Assembly: GCA_035536935.1 (NCBI GenBank)
Contig: DATLNC010000063.1
Location: 34,806 to 98,805 of the forward strand
Source: DATMER01 sp035536935
GTDB lineage: Bacteria > Acidobacteriota > Thermoanaerobaculia > Multivoradales > UBA5704
DNA length: 64,000 nt
Direction of reading: 5' to 3'
The notes beneath the pieces are model-generated. The model was not told the DNA's origin. It did not search any database and worked only from the letters and a program-made list of their open reading frames with translations. Positions within the stretch are counted from its first letter, which is position 1. Every line of letters starts with the position of its first letter. Below, piece after piece: positions 15,958 to 24,001 of this stretch. Both the position numbers and the translations under genes were made by a program.

Positions 15958-16260
15958 CTAGCCATCCGGATCGATGTAGCCGGAGCTGTCCGCCTTGGCC
16001 GAACCCGGCTGGCCGTCCGGGTCGATATTCGCCGAGCTGTCGCCCGTCGGCTTCGGCTGGCCGTTTGGATCGATGTTGGCGCTGGACATCTCCCAGACGG
16101 CGGTGACGGATGGCGGCAGGCCGAGCCACGCGGCCAGCCGGACGATCCAATTCCCCGGGTCCCGCCGCGCCGGACCCGCGGCCGAGGCCGGGACCGGGGC
16201 CAGCAGGAGCGCGGCCAGGGCCGCGGGCGCAATCCAACCCTTTCTCTGATTCCGCAACAT
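15958..16260 (-). CDS. Small secreted protein with ANIDPDGQP repeats
   Basis: 100 residues. The ATG at 16260 follows AGAGGGGGACGTC (good ribosome-binding site). A signal peptide (KGWIAPAALAALLLAPVPASAAG) is followed by a short amphipathic stretch, then three tandem acidic repeats: SANIDPNGQP, SANIDPDGQP and SGYIDPDG at the very C-terminus. The repeats are 15-16 residues apart. The DPDG/DPNG turns resemble calcium-binding loops, but no complete EF-hand or RTX motif is present. Function unknown. The flanks are non-coding on both sides, so it is probably monocistronic. Confidence 0.7.
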   Translation of the reverse strand: MLRNQRKGWIAPAALAALLLAPVPASAAGPARRDPGNWIVRLAAWLGLPPSVTAVWEMSSANIDPNGQPKPTGDSSANIDPDGQPGSAKADSSGYIDPDG

Positions 16261-16631
16261 GACGTCCCCCTCTGCCCGCGGGCGCATTGCGGCCTCGATT
16301 GGCCGCAAGCCCCGCGGATTCGTCAAAAACGCGCCCTAGTGTGCGCCAGATTTCCCGGAATCGGTGCTTTCCGGTTGCTGGCGACAACCGCCGCCCGCGG
16401 GAGCGGTTTCTCGATAGCGAGACATAAGGCGCGGGAAGAGGATACGCAAGAATGCAACGGCGTGGATCGGGGAGCGTCAATTCGCGGCTCAGGAGGGATG
16501 TTCAGGCGCGGCGATCCGCGCAGGGGATTAAGAAGCCGCGAGCCCCGCGGTCCCGGCTCAGGGAACAAAAGCGCCGGAGAATAGTCCTGAAAGGCCACCA
16601 GCCAGGCGTGCTAGCATCCCCCGCTTCAGCG
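16261..16631. other. Intergenic region with one strong hairpin
   Basis: About 370 bases without a convincing gene. An 8-bp perfect stem TTGCGGCC/GGCCGCAA (16287-16308, 6-base loop) lies in the leader of the small secreted protein on the - strand. A weak TTGACG is upstream of it. Nothing else is recognisable. Confidence 0.4.
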
Positions 16632-17753
16632 ATGATGCTCCGAATCCTGCTCGCCGCCTGCCTGCTGGCAACGCCAGCCCTCGCCCACCCCAGGGCGCGC
16701 GACCTGGGCATCCCCTTCAACGGCACGCCGGGGCCGCTCAACGCGATCACCGACGTCCAGGGCGTCGAGGTCGGGCATGCCACGATCGTCTCGGGGGAGG
16801 CGGTGCGCACGGGGGTCACCGTGGTGTTCCCCCGCGGCAAGGGCTCGCCGGACCCGGTGTTCGCCGGCTGGTATGCCCTGAACGGCAACGGCGAGATGAC
16901 CGGGACCACCTGGATCGAGGAGGGCGGGTTCCTCGAAGGGGCGGTCTTCCTTACCAATACCAACAGCGTCGGGCTGGTGCGGGACGCCAGCATCGAGTGG
17001 TGGCTGCGCCGCTTCCCCGACGATGCCCGGGACGCCAACTTCAGCCTGCCCGTCGTCGCCGAGACCTGGGACGGCTTCCTCAACGACATCTTCGGCTTCC
17101 ATGTAAAGAAGGAGCACGTCTTCCAGGCCATGGACGGCGCGTCGTCTGCTGTCGCCGAGGGGAACGTGGGCGGCGGCACGGGGATGATCTCTTACGGCTT
17201 CAAAGGTGGGATCGGGACGTCCTCCCGCCGCCTGGAAGCAGGGGAGGGAGGCTACACGGTCGGCGTGCTGGTCCAGTCCAACCATGGCCGGAGGAATCGA
17301 TTGACTATTGCGGGTGTTCCGGTGGGGAAGGAGTTCCCCGACCTCCTGCCGGAGCCGGGGAAGCATGCGGACGGGGAGGGGTCGATCATCGTGGTCGTGG
17401 CGACGGACGCGCCGCTCCTGCCCATGCAGCTCGAGCGGCTGGCCCGGCGCGCGGCCCTGGGCATCGGCCGCGTGGGCGGCGCCGGCGAGAACACGTCGGG
17501 GGACATCCTCCTGGCGTTCTCCACGGCCAATCCCGGGGTCGCGAGATCGGCGGGCCCCGCGCGTCTGACCATGCTGCCCAACGACTCGATGGACCCGCTG
17601 TTCTGGGCCACGGTCGATGCAACCGAGGAGGCGATCGTCAACGCGATGATCGCGGCGGAGACGATGAAGGGGGCCGGCGGCAATACGGTGCACGCGCTCC
17701 CTCACGATCGCCTCCGGGAGATCTTGAAGAAACACCAACGGCTCCAGCCCTAG
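16632..17753 (+). CDS. Secreted P1/S58-family (DmpA-type) aminopeptidase
   Basis: 373 residues. A short signal peptide (MMLRILLAACLLATPALAHP) indicates export. Family blocks: ARDLGIPFNGTPGPLNAITD, GNVGGGTGMISYGFKGGIGT, QSNHGRRNRLTIAGVPVG, and GEGSIIVVVATDAPLLP. In DmpA/BapA enzymes the precursor self-cleaves at a Gly-Ser bond and the new N-terminal Ser is the nucleophile. Here that is Gly250-Ser251 and appears intact. It would release N-terminal residues from peptides, possibly D-amino acid or beta-amino acid peptides. There is no Shine-Dalgarno before the start, and the second ATG (16635) is equally possible. FKBP follows 27 bases downstream. Confidence 0.9.
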   Translation: MMLRILLAACLLATPALAHPRARDLGIPFNGTPGPLNAITDVQGVEVGHATIVSGEAVRTGVTVVFPRGKGSPDPVFAGWYALNGNGEMTGTTWIEEGGFLEGAVFLTNTNSVGLVRDASIEWWLRRFPDDARDANFSLPVVAETWDGFLNDIFGFHVKKEHVFQAMDGASSAVAEGNVGGGTGMISYGFKGGIGTSSRRLEAGEGGYTVGVLVQSNHGRRNRLTIAGVPVGKEFPDLLPEPGKHADGEGSIIVVVATDAPLLPMQLERLARRAALGIGRVGGAGENTSGDILLAFSTANPGVARSAGPARLTMLPNDSMDPLFWATVDATEEAIVNAMIAAETMKGAGGNTVHALPHDRLREILKKHQRLQP

Positions 17754-17780
17754 AGCCATTCACAGCGACACGGAGACGTC

Positions 17781-18680
17781 ATGAAACAGCTTTCCGCCCT
17801 CTTCGCCACCGCCCTGCTCGCCGCTCTGCCGGCGCTCGCGCAGGACCAGCCCAAGGCGGCCGACCCCCAGGCGGCCCGGCCAGCCCAGCCCAAAGCCCAG
17901 CAGGCCCCGGCCGAGGGTCAGGGCCAGAAGCCCGCGGCCCAGGGACAGACCCCGGCCCAGGGCCAGGGCCAGAAGCCCGCCGCCCTCCAGGACCGCGCCA
18001 GCTACATCATCGGCCTCAACCTCGGCCAGTCGCTCAAGGCCCAGGAGGTCCCCGTCTCGGTGGACCTGATCGTCCAGGGTCTGCGGGACGGCATCGGCGG
18101 CGGCACTGCCCTCCTCACCCCTGAGGAGATCCAGGCCGCCATGCAGGAGTTCCAGCAGCAGCTCATGACGCAGCAGCAGGCCAAGCGTGAGGCCGCGGGC
18201 GCAAAGAACATGAAGGAGAGCCAGGCGTACCTGGACCAGAACAAGGCCAAGGCAGGGGTCAAGACCACGGCGAGCGGCCTCCAGTACGAGGTGGTGAAGG
18301 AGGGGAGCGGCGAGTCTCCCAAGGCGACCGACAAGGTCACGGTCCACTACCGCGGCACGCTGCCCGACGGCACCGTGTTCGACAGCTCCTACGACCGCAA
18401 AGAGCCGGCGACCTTCCCGGTCAACGGCGTCATCCCGGGCTGGGTCGAGGCGCTGCAGCTCATGAAGCCGGGCGCGAAGTACAAGCTCGTCATTCCGCCC
18501 GCGCTGGCCTATGCCGAGCGCGGAGCCGGCAACGACATCGGCCCCAACCAGGTCCTTATCTTCGACGTCGAGCTCCTCTCGATCGACAAGACCGCGGCGC
18601 CCGCCCCGGGTCAGCCGGCCACGCCGGAAACCGAGCCCGAGCCGCCGGCCGAGGAAGGCGAGAAGCCGCCCACGCGGTAA
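17781..18680 (+). CDS. FKBP-type peptidyl-prolyl cis-trans isomerase (periplasmic)
   Basis: 299 residues. Signal peptide (MKQLSALFATALLAALPALA), then a Gln/Ala/Pro-rich low-complexity linker (residues 21-70, repeated QGQGQKPA). Next comes the helical FKBP_N dimerisation domain (YIIGLNLGQSLKAQ to about 150) and the FKBP_C catalytic domain (VTVHYRGTLPDGTVFDSSYD, FPVNGVIPGWVEALQLM, IPPALAYAERGAG). A Pro/Glu-rich tail ends the protein. The architecture is that of Mip/FkpA folding catalysts. The repetitive linker is longer than in FkpA and has no known role. A GGAGA ribosome-binding site precedes the ATG. Confidence 0.93.
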   Translation: MKQLSALFATALLAALPALAQDQPKAADPQAARPAQPKAQQAPAEGQGQKPAAQGQTPAQGQGQKPAALQDRASYIIGLNLGQSLKAQEVPVSVDLIVQGLRDGIGGGTALLTPEEIQAAMQEFQQQLMTQQQAKREAAGAKNMKESQAYLDQNKAKAGVKTTASGLQYEVVKEGSGESPKATDKVTVHYRGTLPDGTVFDSSYDRKEPATFPVNGVIPGWVEALQLMKPGAKYKLVIPPALAYAERGAGNDIGPNQVLIFDVELLSIDKTAAPAPGQPATPETEPEPPAEEGEKPPTR

Positions 18681-18710
18681 GCTTCCGCGCTTTCCCGGGC
18701 GGGCGGGGAA

Positions 18711-18737
18711 CCCCCTCTCCCGCGCAGCGGGGGAGGG
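18711..18737. repeat. REP-like hairpin (CCCTCTCCCGC type)
   Basis: CCCTCTCCCGC (18713-18723), 3-base loop, GCGGGGGAGGG (18727-18737). It lies between convergent FKBP and PLP-decarboxylase genes and may double as a bidirectional terminator. Related copies are at 20211-20330, 28477-28506 and 34551-34690. Confidence 0.75.
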
Positions 18738-18757
18738 AGCCGCTGCCCCTTCCTCTT

Positions 18758-20182
18758 TCAACTGGCCCTCACCTCCTCAACCGCCTCCCGGATATCTTCC
18801 AGGCACATCTCCATCCGGTCCCGGTGCGTCCGGAAGGAGAGGACGCAGATGCGGATCACGAAGCGGTCGCCGAGCTTCGTGCCGGTGAGGAAGACCCTCT
18901 GCCGGTCGTTGACCGCCTTCATGAGCCGGCGGTTCAGCCGGTTCAGATCCTCTGTCTCCATCCCCTCCAAGTTCAGCCGGAACGCCAGCGTCGAGAGCTG
19001 GGGCTCGGCCACGACCTCGATCCCATCGATGGTTTTCAGCTCCTCCGATGCCTGCCGGGCGAGAGCGAGCTTCTCCTCCAACTCCACCCGGAAGGGGCCG
19101 ATGCCGTGCATCTTCAGGGGCAGCCAGACCCGCAGCCCGCGGAACGGGCGGGTCAGCTCCGGCGACATCTCCGAGGGGTCTACCTGGTCCGGATCGTCCC
19201 GGGACTGGGGCAGGTAGTCGGCCGTGGTGCTATGGGTCCGCCTCAGCGCGCCGGCGTCGCGCACCAGGAGGGCGCCGGTGCCATAGGGGAGGAAGAGGCT
19301 CTTGTGGGGATCGAGGACCACGGAGTCCGCCAGCTCGATGCCGCGCAGGACGCGCCGGCCCTCCTCCGTCAGCAGGAAGAAGCCGCCGTACGCCCCGTCC
19401 ACATGCAGCCAGAGGTCATGCCTCCGGGCCGTTTCGGCGATCTCTTCGATGGGATCGACCGCGCCCGTGTTGGTGGTGCCGCCGCTGGCCACGACCAGGA
19501 ACGGGGTGAGGCCGCGCCGCCGGTCCTCCTCGACCGCCGCTTCCAGGGCGTCCACCCGGAGGCGGAAGCGCTCGTCGGAGGGCAGCTTGCGGAGGTTCGC
19601 CGCCGGAAACCCCGCGAGGAGCGCGGCCTTCTCAAGGGAGTGGTGGACCTGGTCGGACCAGTAGAGGACGCCGGAGAGGAAGTTCTCGGGCAGGCGCTCG
19701 CGCCGGGCGGTGATGAGGGCGGTCAGGGCCGAGAGCGAGCCGCCGCTGGTCAGGATCCCCCCGGCCTCGGGCGGGTAGCCCACGATCTCCCGGAACCAGG
19801 CGAGGACGTTGGCCTCGATCTGCCCCAGCCCGGGCGCGGAGACGAACAGGCCGACGTAGCGGTTGACGCTGTCGGCGATCAGGTCGGCGACCGCGGAGTG
19901 GAGCAGGCCGCCGCCCGGCACATAGGCGAGATAGCCCGGGCCCGCCGTGTTGAGCGAGCGCGGCACCGCCCGGTCGAAGAGAAGGTCGAGGAGCTTGGGG
20001 AAGGGGGTGGCGCTCTGCGGGAGAGGCTCGGCCAGCGAGCGGGCCAGCCGGAGCCCCCCTTCCGTGGAGCTGGCCGGCTGCTCCGGCAGGGTATCCACAT
20101 GCTTCGCGATGCGCTCCATCGCCGCCTCGACCAGGCGGCGCATCTCGTCTCCGGACAGTTCCAGCGGGTGGTCGTGGCTCAT
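18758..20182 (-). CDS. PLP-dependent aromatic/acidic L-amino-acid decarboxylase (group II)
   Basis: 474 residues. The PLP Schiff-base lysine is K294 in LDPHKSLFLPYG, the pyridine-N aspartate is D262 in HVDGAYGGFF, and the ring-stacking histidine is in SDQVHHSLEKAA (180-181). TSGGSLSALTAL binds the cofactor phosphate. The length and motifs match the AADC/tyrosine-tryptophan decarboxylase family, which produces amines and CO2. The exact substrate (aromatic amino acid or glutamate/aspartate) is not deducible. A TAAGCT box stands 6 bases before the ATG without a ribosome-binding site, suggesting a leaderless mRNA. Flanked on both sides by REP-like hairpins. Confidence 0.9.
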   Translation of the reverse strand: MSHDHPLELSGDEMRRLVEAAMERIAKHVDTLPEQPASSTEGGLRLARSLAEPLPQSATPFPKLLDLLFDRAVPRSLNTAGPGYLAYVPGGGLLHSAVADLIADSVNRYVGLFVSAPGLGQIEANVLAWFREIVGYPPEAGGILTSGGSLSALTALITARRERLPENFLSGVLYWSDQVHHSLEKAALLAGFPAANLRKLPSDERFRLRVDALEAAVEEDRRRGLTPFLVVASGGTTNTGAVDPIEEIAETARRHDLWLHVDGAYGGFFLLTEEGRRVLRGIELADSVVLDPHKSLFLPYGTGALLVRDAGALRRTHSTTADYLPQSRDDPDQVDPSEMSPELTRPFRGLRVWLPLKMHGIGPFRVELEEKLALARQASEELKTIDGIEVVAEPQLSTLAFRLNLEGMETEDLNRLNRRLMKAVNDRQRVFLTGTKLGDRFVIRICVLSFRTHRDRMEMCLEDIREAVEEVRAS

Positions 20183-20188
20183 GCGGGG

Positions 20189-20194
20189 AGCTTA
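20189..20194 (-). promoter_or_regulatory. -10-like box for leaderless decarboxylase transcript
   Basis: On the - strand TAAGCT ends 6 bases before the ATG at 20182. No ribosome-binding site is present. Confidence 0.4.
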
Positions 20195-20210
20195 TGCTGG
20201 AACGGGGAGA

Positions 20211-20330
20211 ACCCCCTCCCCGACCCTCCCCCGCTGCGCGGGAGAGGGAGCCCCCGCCCGCGTTCTGTCAGATCTTGGGGGAGGATCCGGCCCCCTCTCC
20301 CGCGTAGCGGGAGAGGGCTGGGGAGGGGGT
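20211..20330. repeat. Paired REP-like hairpins forming a large dyad
   Basis: Two hairpins with stems CCCTCCCCCGC/GCGGGAGAGGG (20224-20248) and CCCTCTCCCGC/GCGGGAGAGGG (20293-20317) face each other. The ~42-base blocks containing them, 20211-20252 and about 20289-20330, are themselves near-perfect inverted copies. The unit fills the gap between the decarboxylase start and the HEAT-repeat stop. Confidence 0.8.
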
Positions 20331-20332
20331 CT

Positions 20333-21385
20333 TCACTCCTCCAACATCTTCTCCAAAAACTTCACCGCCTCCGGATCATCCGACTCCGCCAGCCAGAAGA
20401 GCGCCTGCTTGCGGACCTCGCGGTCCTTGCTCTCGCGGCCGAGCCGGATCAGCAGCGGGACGCCCTTGCCGTCGGGGAGCTGCGAGAGGGCGAACACGCC
20501 CTGCTCGCGGACGTCCGCATCGGCATCCTTGGCGATGGCCTCCAGGATCGTGGCGGGAGCTTGCGGGTGGTCGATCTGGGAGAGCCAGAACATCGCCTGG
20601 GAGCGCACTCCGGGGCTGCGGTCCGAGCGGGCTGTCCTCACCAGGACCTCTCCGGCCTCGGGCACGGGGCTCTGGCTGAGCGCGAAGAGCGCCTTTTCCC
20701 GGATGTCGTCGTCCTTGTCCTCGCGCAGCACTTTCGTGACGACCTCGTAGCCCTCGCGGCCCCGGGCCTCCCCGAGCCAGAACAGGGCGTGCTCGCGGAC
20801 GTCGGTGCGGTAGCGGGCCGAGGCGGCGAAGTCCGAAAGGGCATCCAGGGCTCCGGAATTGCGATGGAAGACGAGGGCGTCGAGGCCCTCCTCGTCCAGG
20901 CTGGTCCCCTTCCCCGGGGCGCTCCGCACCACCTCGGCGAGGTAGCGCACGCTTTCCTCGGGCTTCACCCCCTCCAGCCAGACGAAGCGCCGGCCGCCGG
21001 CATTCAGCGGACAGCTCGCGGAGACGCTGCGGATCCGATCGACCTTGCCGTCTTCGAGCCGGACGAGCACGTTCAGGAAGGGATCCTGCCGCTCCCGGTC
21101 CTTGTCCGTGCTTCCCCAGCTCTGATTGCCCTCTTCGAGCTTGCAGGGGCTGGGATTGAAGTCGCGGGTGAAGCAGCAGGAGTACCTGTGGCTCTCGAGC
21201 ACGGGCACGGTCCACGACACCCAGACGGGCTGGCCGCCGCGGCCGGCCTGGCGCACGGCATCGCTCAGATTGCCGGCCGCGGGGACGGTCTCGAAGCGGG
21301 CCTCGTCGACCTTCGGCTGAGCCCAGGCGGCGGATATCGTGATAACCACGAGGAAGAAGGACAGGGAAAAGGCTTTCATTCTCAT
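20333..21385 (-). CDS. Secreted HEAT-repeat protein (fourth gene of ECF operon)
   Basis: 350 residues. A signal peptide (MKAFSLSFFLVVITISAAWA) is followed by a ~140-residue N-terminal domain with a paired Cys motif (SHRYSCCFTRDFNPSPC). The C-terminal half has five or more HEAT-like repeats of about 30 residues (VREHALFWLGEA, IREKALFALSQS, VRSQAMFWLSQI, VREQGVFALSQL, VRKQALFWLAES). Such repeats bind proteins, here in the periplasm. It starts 3 bases after the stop of the other HEAT gene, with AGGAGTGAGCC upstream. The function is unknown, but ECF control suggests a cell-envelope role. Confidence 0.78.
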   Translation of the reverse strand: MRMKAFSLSFFLVVITISAAWAQPKVDEARFETVPAAGNLSDAVRQAGRGGQPVWVSWTVPVLESHRYSCCFTRDFNPSPCKLEEGNQSWGSTDKDRERQDPFLNVLVRLEDGKVDRIRSVSASCPLNAGGRRFVWLEGVKPEESVRYLAEVVRSAPGKGTSLDEEGLDALVFHRNSGALDALSDFAASARYRTDVREHALFWLGEARGREGYEVVTKVLREDKDDDIREKALFALSQSPVPEAGEVLVRTARSDRSPGVRSQAMFWLSQIDHPQAPATILEAIAKDADADVREQGVFALSQLPDGKGVPLLIRLGRESKDREVRKQALFWLAESDDPEAVKFLEKMLEE

Positions 21386-21388
21386 GGC

Positions 21389-22588
21389 TCACTCCTGTTC
21401 GAAGATCTTGGTCACGAACGCTTCGGCCTCGGGACTGTCCATGTCCGCCAGGCGGTGGACGATCTCCTTGCGCAGCTCCCGGTCCTTCTCCGCGCGGAAG
21501 ATCTCGATCAGGGCCTTGGCGTTCTCCTGGTTGGTGAGGGCGTCGATCACGGCGGTCCGGGTCCTTCGGTCCGCGCTCGCGGAGTAGATGGACCTGAGCG
21601 CCTCCATGGCCTTGGGCGACTCGTCGTTGCCCAGGCTGTGGATGGCCTCTACCCGCGTCTCGGGGTCCTTCTCGTTGCGCGCCGCGTTGATGAGGACTTC
21701 CAGATCCCCTGTGTTGCCGAGGGCGCGGATCAGGGAGCGGCGGGTCTCGGGGTCCGACTCGCTCTGGAGAAGCGAGCGCAGCTCCGCGGCTCCGTCCGCT
21801 CCGCTCAGCATGTCGATAGCCTGCTGGCGCAGTCCCCGATCCTTCTCGGAACGGATCAGGGCCACGAGGCCTGCCCGGTGCTCCGCGATGCCGAAGGCCT
21901 CGATCACGGCCGAGCGCACCTTGCGGTCCTGGCTGGAGCTGTAGATCCCGTCGAGCTCGCCCAGGAGCGCGCGGTCCTCCTCGCCGACGATGCCGACGTA
22001 CTGGATGGCCTGCGCGCGCAGCTCCGGGTGCGCGGAGCCGCGGACGATCTGCAGGAGCGCCTGCCGCGCCTGGGGCAGGTCGCTCTGGGTGAGGAGGAAC
22101 AGCGCCTTCTCCTTGTCCTCCTGCGAGTGCTTCCCATTCAGATATTGCTGCACCAGGGGCAGGGCCTTCTGCGGGTTGTGGTTCATCAGGCCACTGAGGG
22201 CGTAGAGCTTGAGCTCCTCGTCCTCCTCGGCGGAGGGTCGGACCGGTTGCCCCTGGTCGCCGCGCATCTCCACCTCCAGGGCGCGGGCGTCGTCGAGCCA
22301 GGCGCTCTTCGGGAAGGTGGCGGCGAGCTTGCGGATGGTGGCCAGGGCCTCGGCGCGGTTCCCTGCCTTGTGCTGGGCGTACGCCTTCCAGTACAGGCCG
22401 GCGTCGGCCTCGGGCCCGCCCTGCTCGGCCACCTTGCCGAAGATCGACGTGGCCTCGTTCCAGCGCCCCTCGTCGATGGCCTTCTGGCCGGAGCGGTAGA
22501 GGTCGTCCTTCGCGAAGGAAGCGAAGGCCGACCCGTCGCAGGACATCAGGAGCAGGGGGATCAGAAGGGTCAGTATTCTCATGGTCAT
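21389..22588 (-). CDS. Exported HEAT-repeat protein, probable lipoprotein
   Basis: 399 residues. The N-terminus (MTMRILTLLIPLLLMSCDG) ends in a lipobox-like LMSC, so the mature protein may be lipid-anchored at Cys17. Residues ~25-120 are TPR-like (YRSGQKAIDEGRWNEATSIF, AYAQHKAGNRAEALATIRKL). Residues 130-395 carry about eight HEAT-like repeats with the recurrent pattern RxxAIxxLGnxxxxxAlxxL (RRSLIRALGNTGDLEVLINA, RVEAIHSLGNDESPKAMEAL). The start directly abuts the anti-sigma stop; an in-frame ATG at 22582 is an alternative. It is probably a scaffold working with its HEAT neighbour. Confidence 0.78.
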   Translation of the reverse strand: MTMRILTLLIPLLLMSCDGSAFASFAKDDLYRSGQKAIDEGRWNEATSIFGKVAEQGGPEADAGLYWKAYAQHKAGNRAEALATIRKLAATFPKSAWLDDARALEVEMRGDQGQPVRPSAEEDEELKLYALSGLMNHNPQKALPLVQQYLNGKHSQEDKEKALFLLTQSDLPQARQALLQIVRGSAHPELRAQAIQYVGIVGEEDRALLGELDGIYSSSQDRKVRSAVIEAFGIAEHRAGLVALIRSEKDRGLRQQAIDMLSGADGAAELRSLLQSESDPETRRSLIRALGNTGDLEVLINAARNEKDPETRVEAIHSLGNDESPKAMEALRSIYSASADRRTRTAVIDALTNQENAKALIEIFRAEKDRELRKEIVHRLADMDSPEAEAFVTKIFEQE

Positions 22589-23347
22589 CTAGGTTTTCTC
22601 CTTGCCGGTCCGGTCCTGCCGGGCCGATTGTTCCAGCCGCTCGCCGAGGATCCGCACTTTGAACAGGAGGGCCTGCTCGTCGATCCGGTCGCGCAGCGTC
22701 TGCATCTCTTCGGGGGAAGACTCGTCCGTCGCGTGGGCGAGCTCCAGGAGGAAGGGCTCCAGCTCGTCGAGCAGCGTGGCCAGGCGCTTGCGCCCGCCGT
22801 GGCGCGCCGACTGCCGGTAGAGCCGGTTCGCCTCCAGAAGATCCTGCGCCCAGGCGCGCTCGGCGGACAGGTCCAGATCCTCGCCACCCTCGCCGGGATT
22901 GGCGTTCGCCACCTCCACCAGCAGCCTTTCCGAGCTCTCCAGATGGCCGGCGACCGCGCCTGCCAGGATGCGGTCCCGGGCCTGCTCGGGGAGCGTTTGT
23001 GCCACTTGGGGCTGCGGCCCCCACGGAAAATACCGGCCGGCCGCGAAGCCGATCACCAGGAGGAGGGCCGCCGCGGCCCAGGCGAGGCGGGGAGCAAAGA
23101 CAGAGCTCCAGAAAGATTTCCGTTCCAGTTTCGGGCCCAGCCGCGGGAGCAACCGGGCCCAGACGCGGGCGCCGTACGCTTCCGGCCGCTCGGGCACGGG
23201 CAGATCCACGGCGGCGAGCACGCTCTCCAGCGCCTCGAAGCGGGCGCGCAGCTCCGGATCGGCCGCGAGCGCCTCCCGCATCGCGACGGGATCTGCGTGC
23301 TCGCCATAGAAGAAGAGGACCAGGTCGTCGTCGGTGTACGTCTTCAT
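22589..23347 (-). CDS. Membrane anti-sigma factor-like protein
   Basis: 252 residues. The cytoplasmic N-terminus (TDDDLVLFFYGEHADPVAMR, ALAADPELRARFEALESVLA) resembles the helical sigma-binding domain of anti-sigma factors, but without the zinc-binding HxxxCxxC residues. One membrane helix (LAWAAAALLLVIGFAAGRYF, about 88-107) is followed by a ~140-residue helical periplasmic region. Its start overlaps the sigma gene stop (ATGA). Pairing with an ECF sigma factor and this topology make an anti-sigma role likely. Confidence 0.78.
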   Translation of the reverse strand: MKTYTDDDLVLFFYGEHADPVAMREALAADPELRARFEALESVLAAVDLPVPERPEAYGARVWARLLPRLGPKLERKSFWSSVFAPRLAWAAAALLLVIGFAAGRYFPWGPQPQVAQTLPEQARDRILAGAVAGHLESSERLLVEVANANPGEGGEDLDLSAERAWAQDLLEANRLYRQSARHGGRKRLATLLDELEPFLLELAHATDESSPEEMQTLRDRIDEQALLFKVRILGERLEQSARQDRTGKEKT

Positions 23348-23898
23348 GAGGACCTCACGGGATGGACGAGCGGCTCGAGTGCTCGGCGTAGCTTGCGGAC
23401 GGCGCGGAAGATGGCCTGCTTGCCGGCGCTCTCTCTCAATCCCAGATGGCGGCAGATCTCGGCGATGGGCCGGCCCTCGAAGTGGCGGAGGACGAACGCG
23501 GTCCTCTCCATGGGGCTCAGCTCCCCGAGGGCGGTCCGCACCGAGCGCTGGACCTCCTGGCTGAGGGCGGCGCGCTCCGGCCCAGGCTCCGTCGAAGGGA
23601 TCGGCTCCGGCTCTTCCAGGTGCGTTTCAGGTCGTTTCTTTCTCATGATCTCGATCGCCGTATTGACCGCGATGCGATGGAGCCAGGTCCCGAACCGGGA
23701 GCGGGCGTCGAAGCGGTGGAGCGAGCGGTAGACGCGGAGGAAGGTCTCCTGGACCGCGTCCTCCGCGGAAGCCTCGTCGCCGGTGATCCGCCAGGAGAGA
23801 CGGAACACGCGGGTGCTGTGGCGCTCCACCAGCTCGCGGAACGCGTCGGCGTCTCCTTGCTGGGCGTTCTGCACGAGGACTTCATCGTCGGGCTCCAT
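23344..23898 (-). CDS. ECF-family RNA polymerase sigma factor
   Basis: 184 residues. Region 2 (FRELVERHSTRVFRLSWRIT, DAVQETFLRVYRSLHRF, FGTWLHRIAVNTAIE) and region 4 (ALGELSPMERTAFVLRHFEG, then a degenerate HTH AEICRHLGLRESAGKQAIF) are complete. First gene of a four-gene operon: sigma, anti-sigma, two secreted HEAT proteins. The - strand upstream region carries GGCTAACC-N15-CGTCTAAAGG, matched by the promoter of the divergent DUF5916 gene, so the factor probably drives itself and that barrel protein. The start codon lies 8 bases from the -10 element, implying a leaderless mRNA. Confidence 0.93.
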   Translation of the reverse strand: MEPDDEVLVQNAQQGDADAFRELVERHSTRVFRLSWRITGDEASAEDAVQETFLRVYRSLHRFDARSRFGTWLHRIAVNTAIEIMRKKRPETHLEEPEPIPSTEPGPERAALSQEVQRSVRTALGELSPMERTAFVLRHFEGRPIAEICRHLGLRESAGKQAIFRAVRKLRRALEPLVHPVRSS

Positions 23899-23904
23899 TC
23901 GACT

Positions 23905-23937
23905 CCTTTAGACGCGGCCCATCGTTGTTGGTTAGCC
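23905..23937 (-). promoter_or_regulatory. ECF-type promoter of the sigma operon
   Basis: The - strand reads GGCTAACC, 15 bases, CGTCTAAAGG. AAC in the -35 element and CGTC in the -10 element are typical of ECF promoters. The spacing equals that of the divergent promoter at 23939-23971. Confidence 0.6.
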
Positions 23938-23938
23938 A

Positions 23939-23971
23939 GCCAAACTTTTACGCCCTTCGTGCGTCTAAAGG
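23939..23971 (+). promoter_or_regulatory. ECF-type promoter of the DUF5916 gene
   Basis: GCCAAACT, 15 bases, CGTCTAAAGG on the + strand. The predicted transcription start is near 23976, leaving a ~26-nt leader with a GGAGA ribosome-binding site. The 11-bp GCGTCTAAAGG words of the two promoters form a perfect inverted repeat (23905-23915 and 23961-23971). Confidence 0.65.
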
Positions 23972-24001
23972 GCTGTACGGCCGGAGAGAGGAGACTTTTT
24001 C

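Noticed and set aside
18824..23731. 4.9-kb open frame on the + strand
   Set aside because: It lies entirely antisense to the decarboxylase, HEAT, anti-sigma and sigma genes, all of which have clear domains and start signals. Long antisense frames are expected at this GC content and codon bias.
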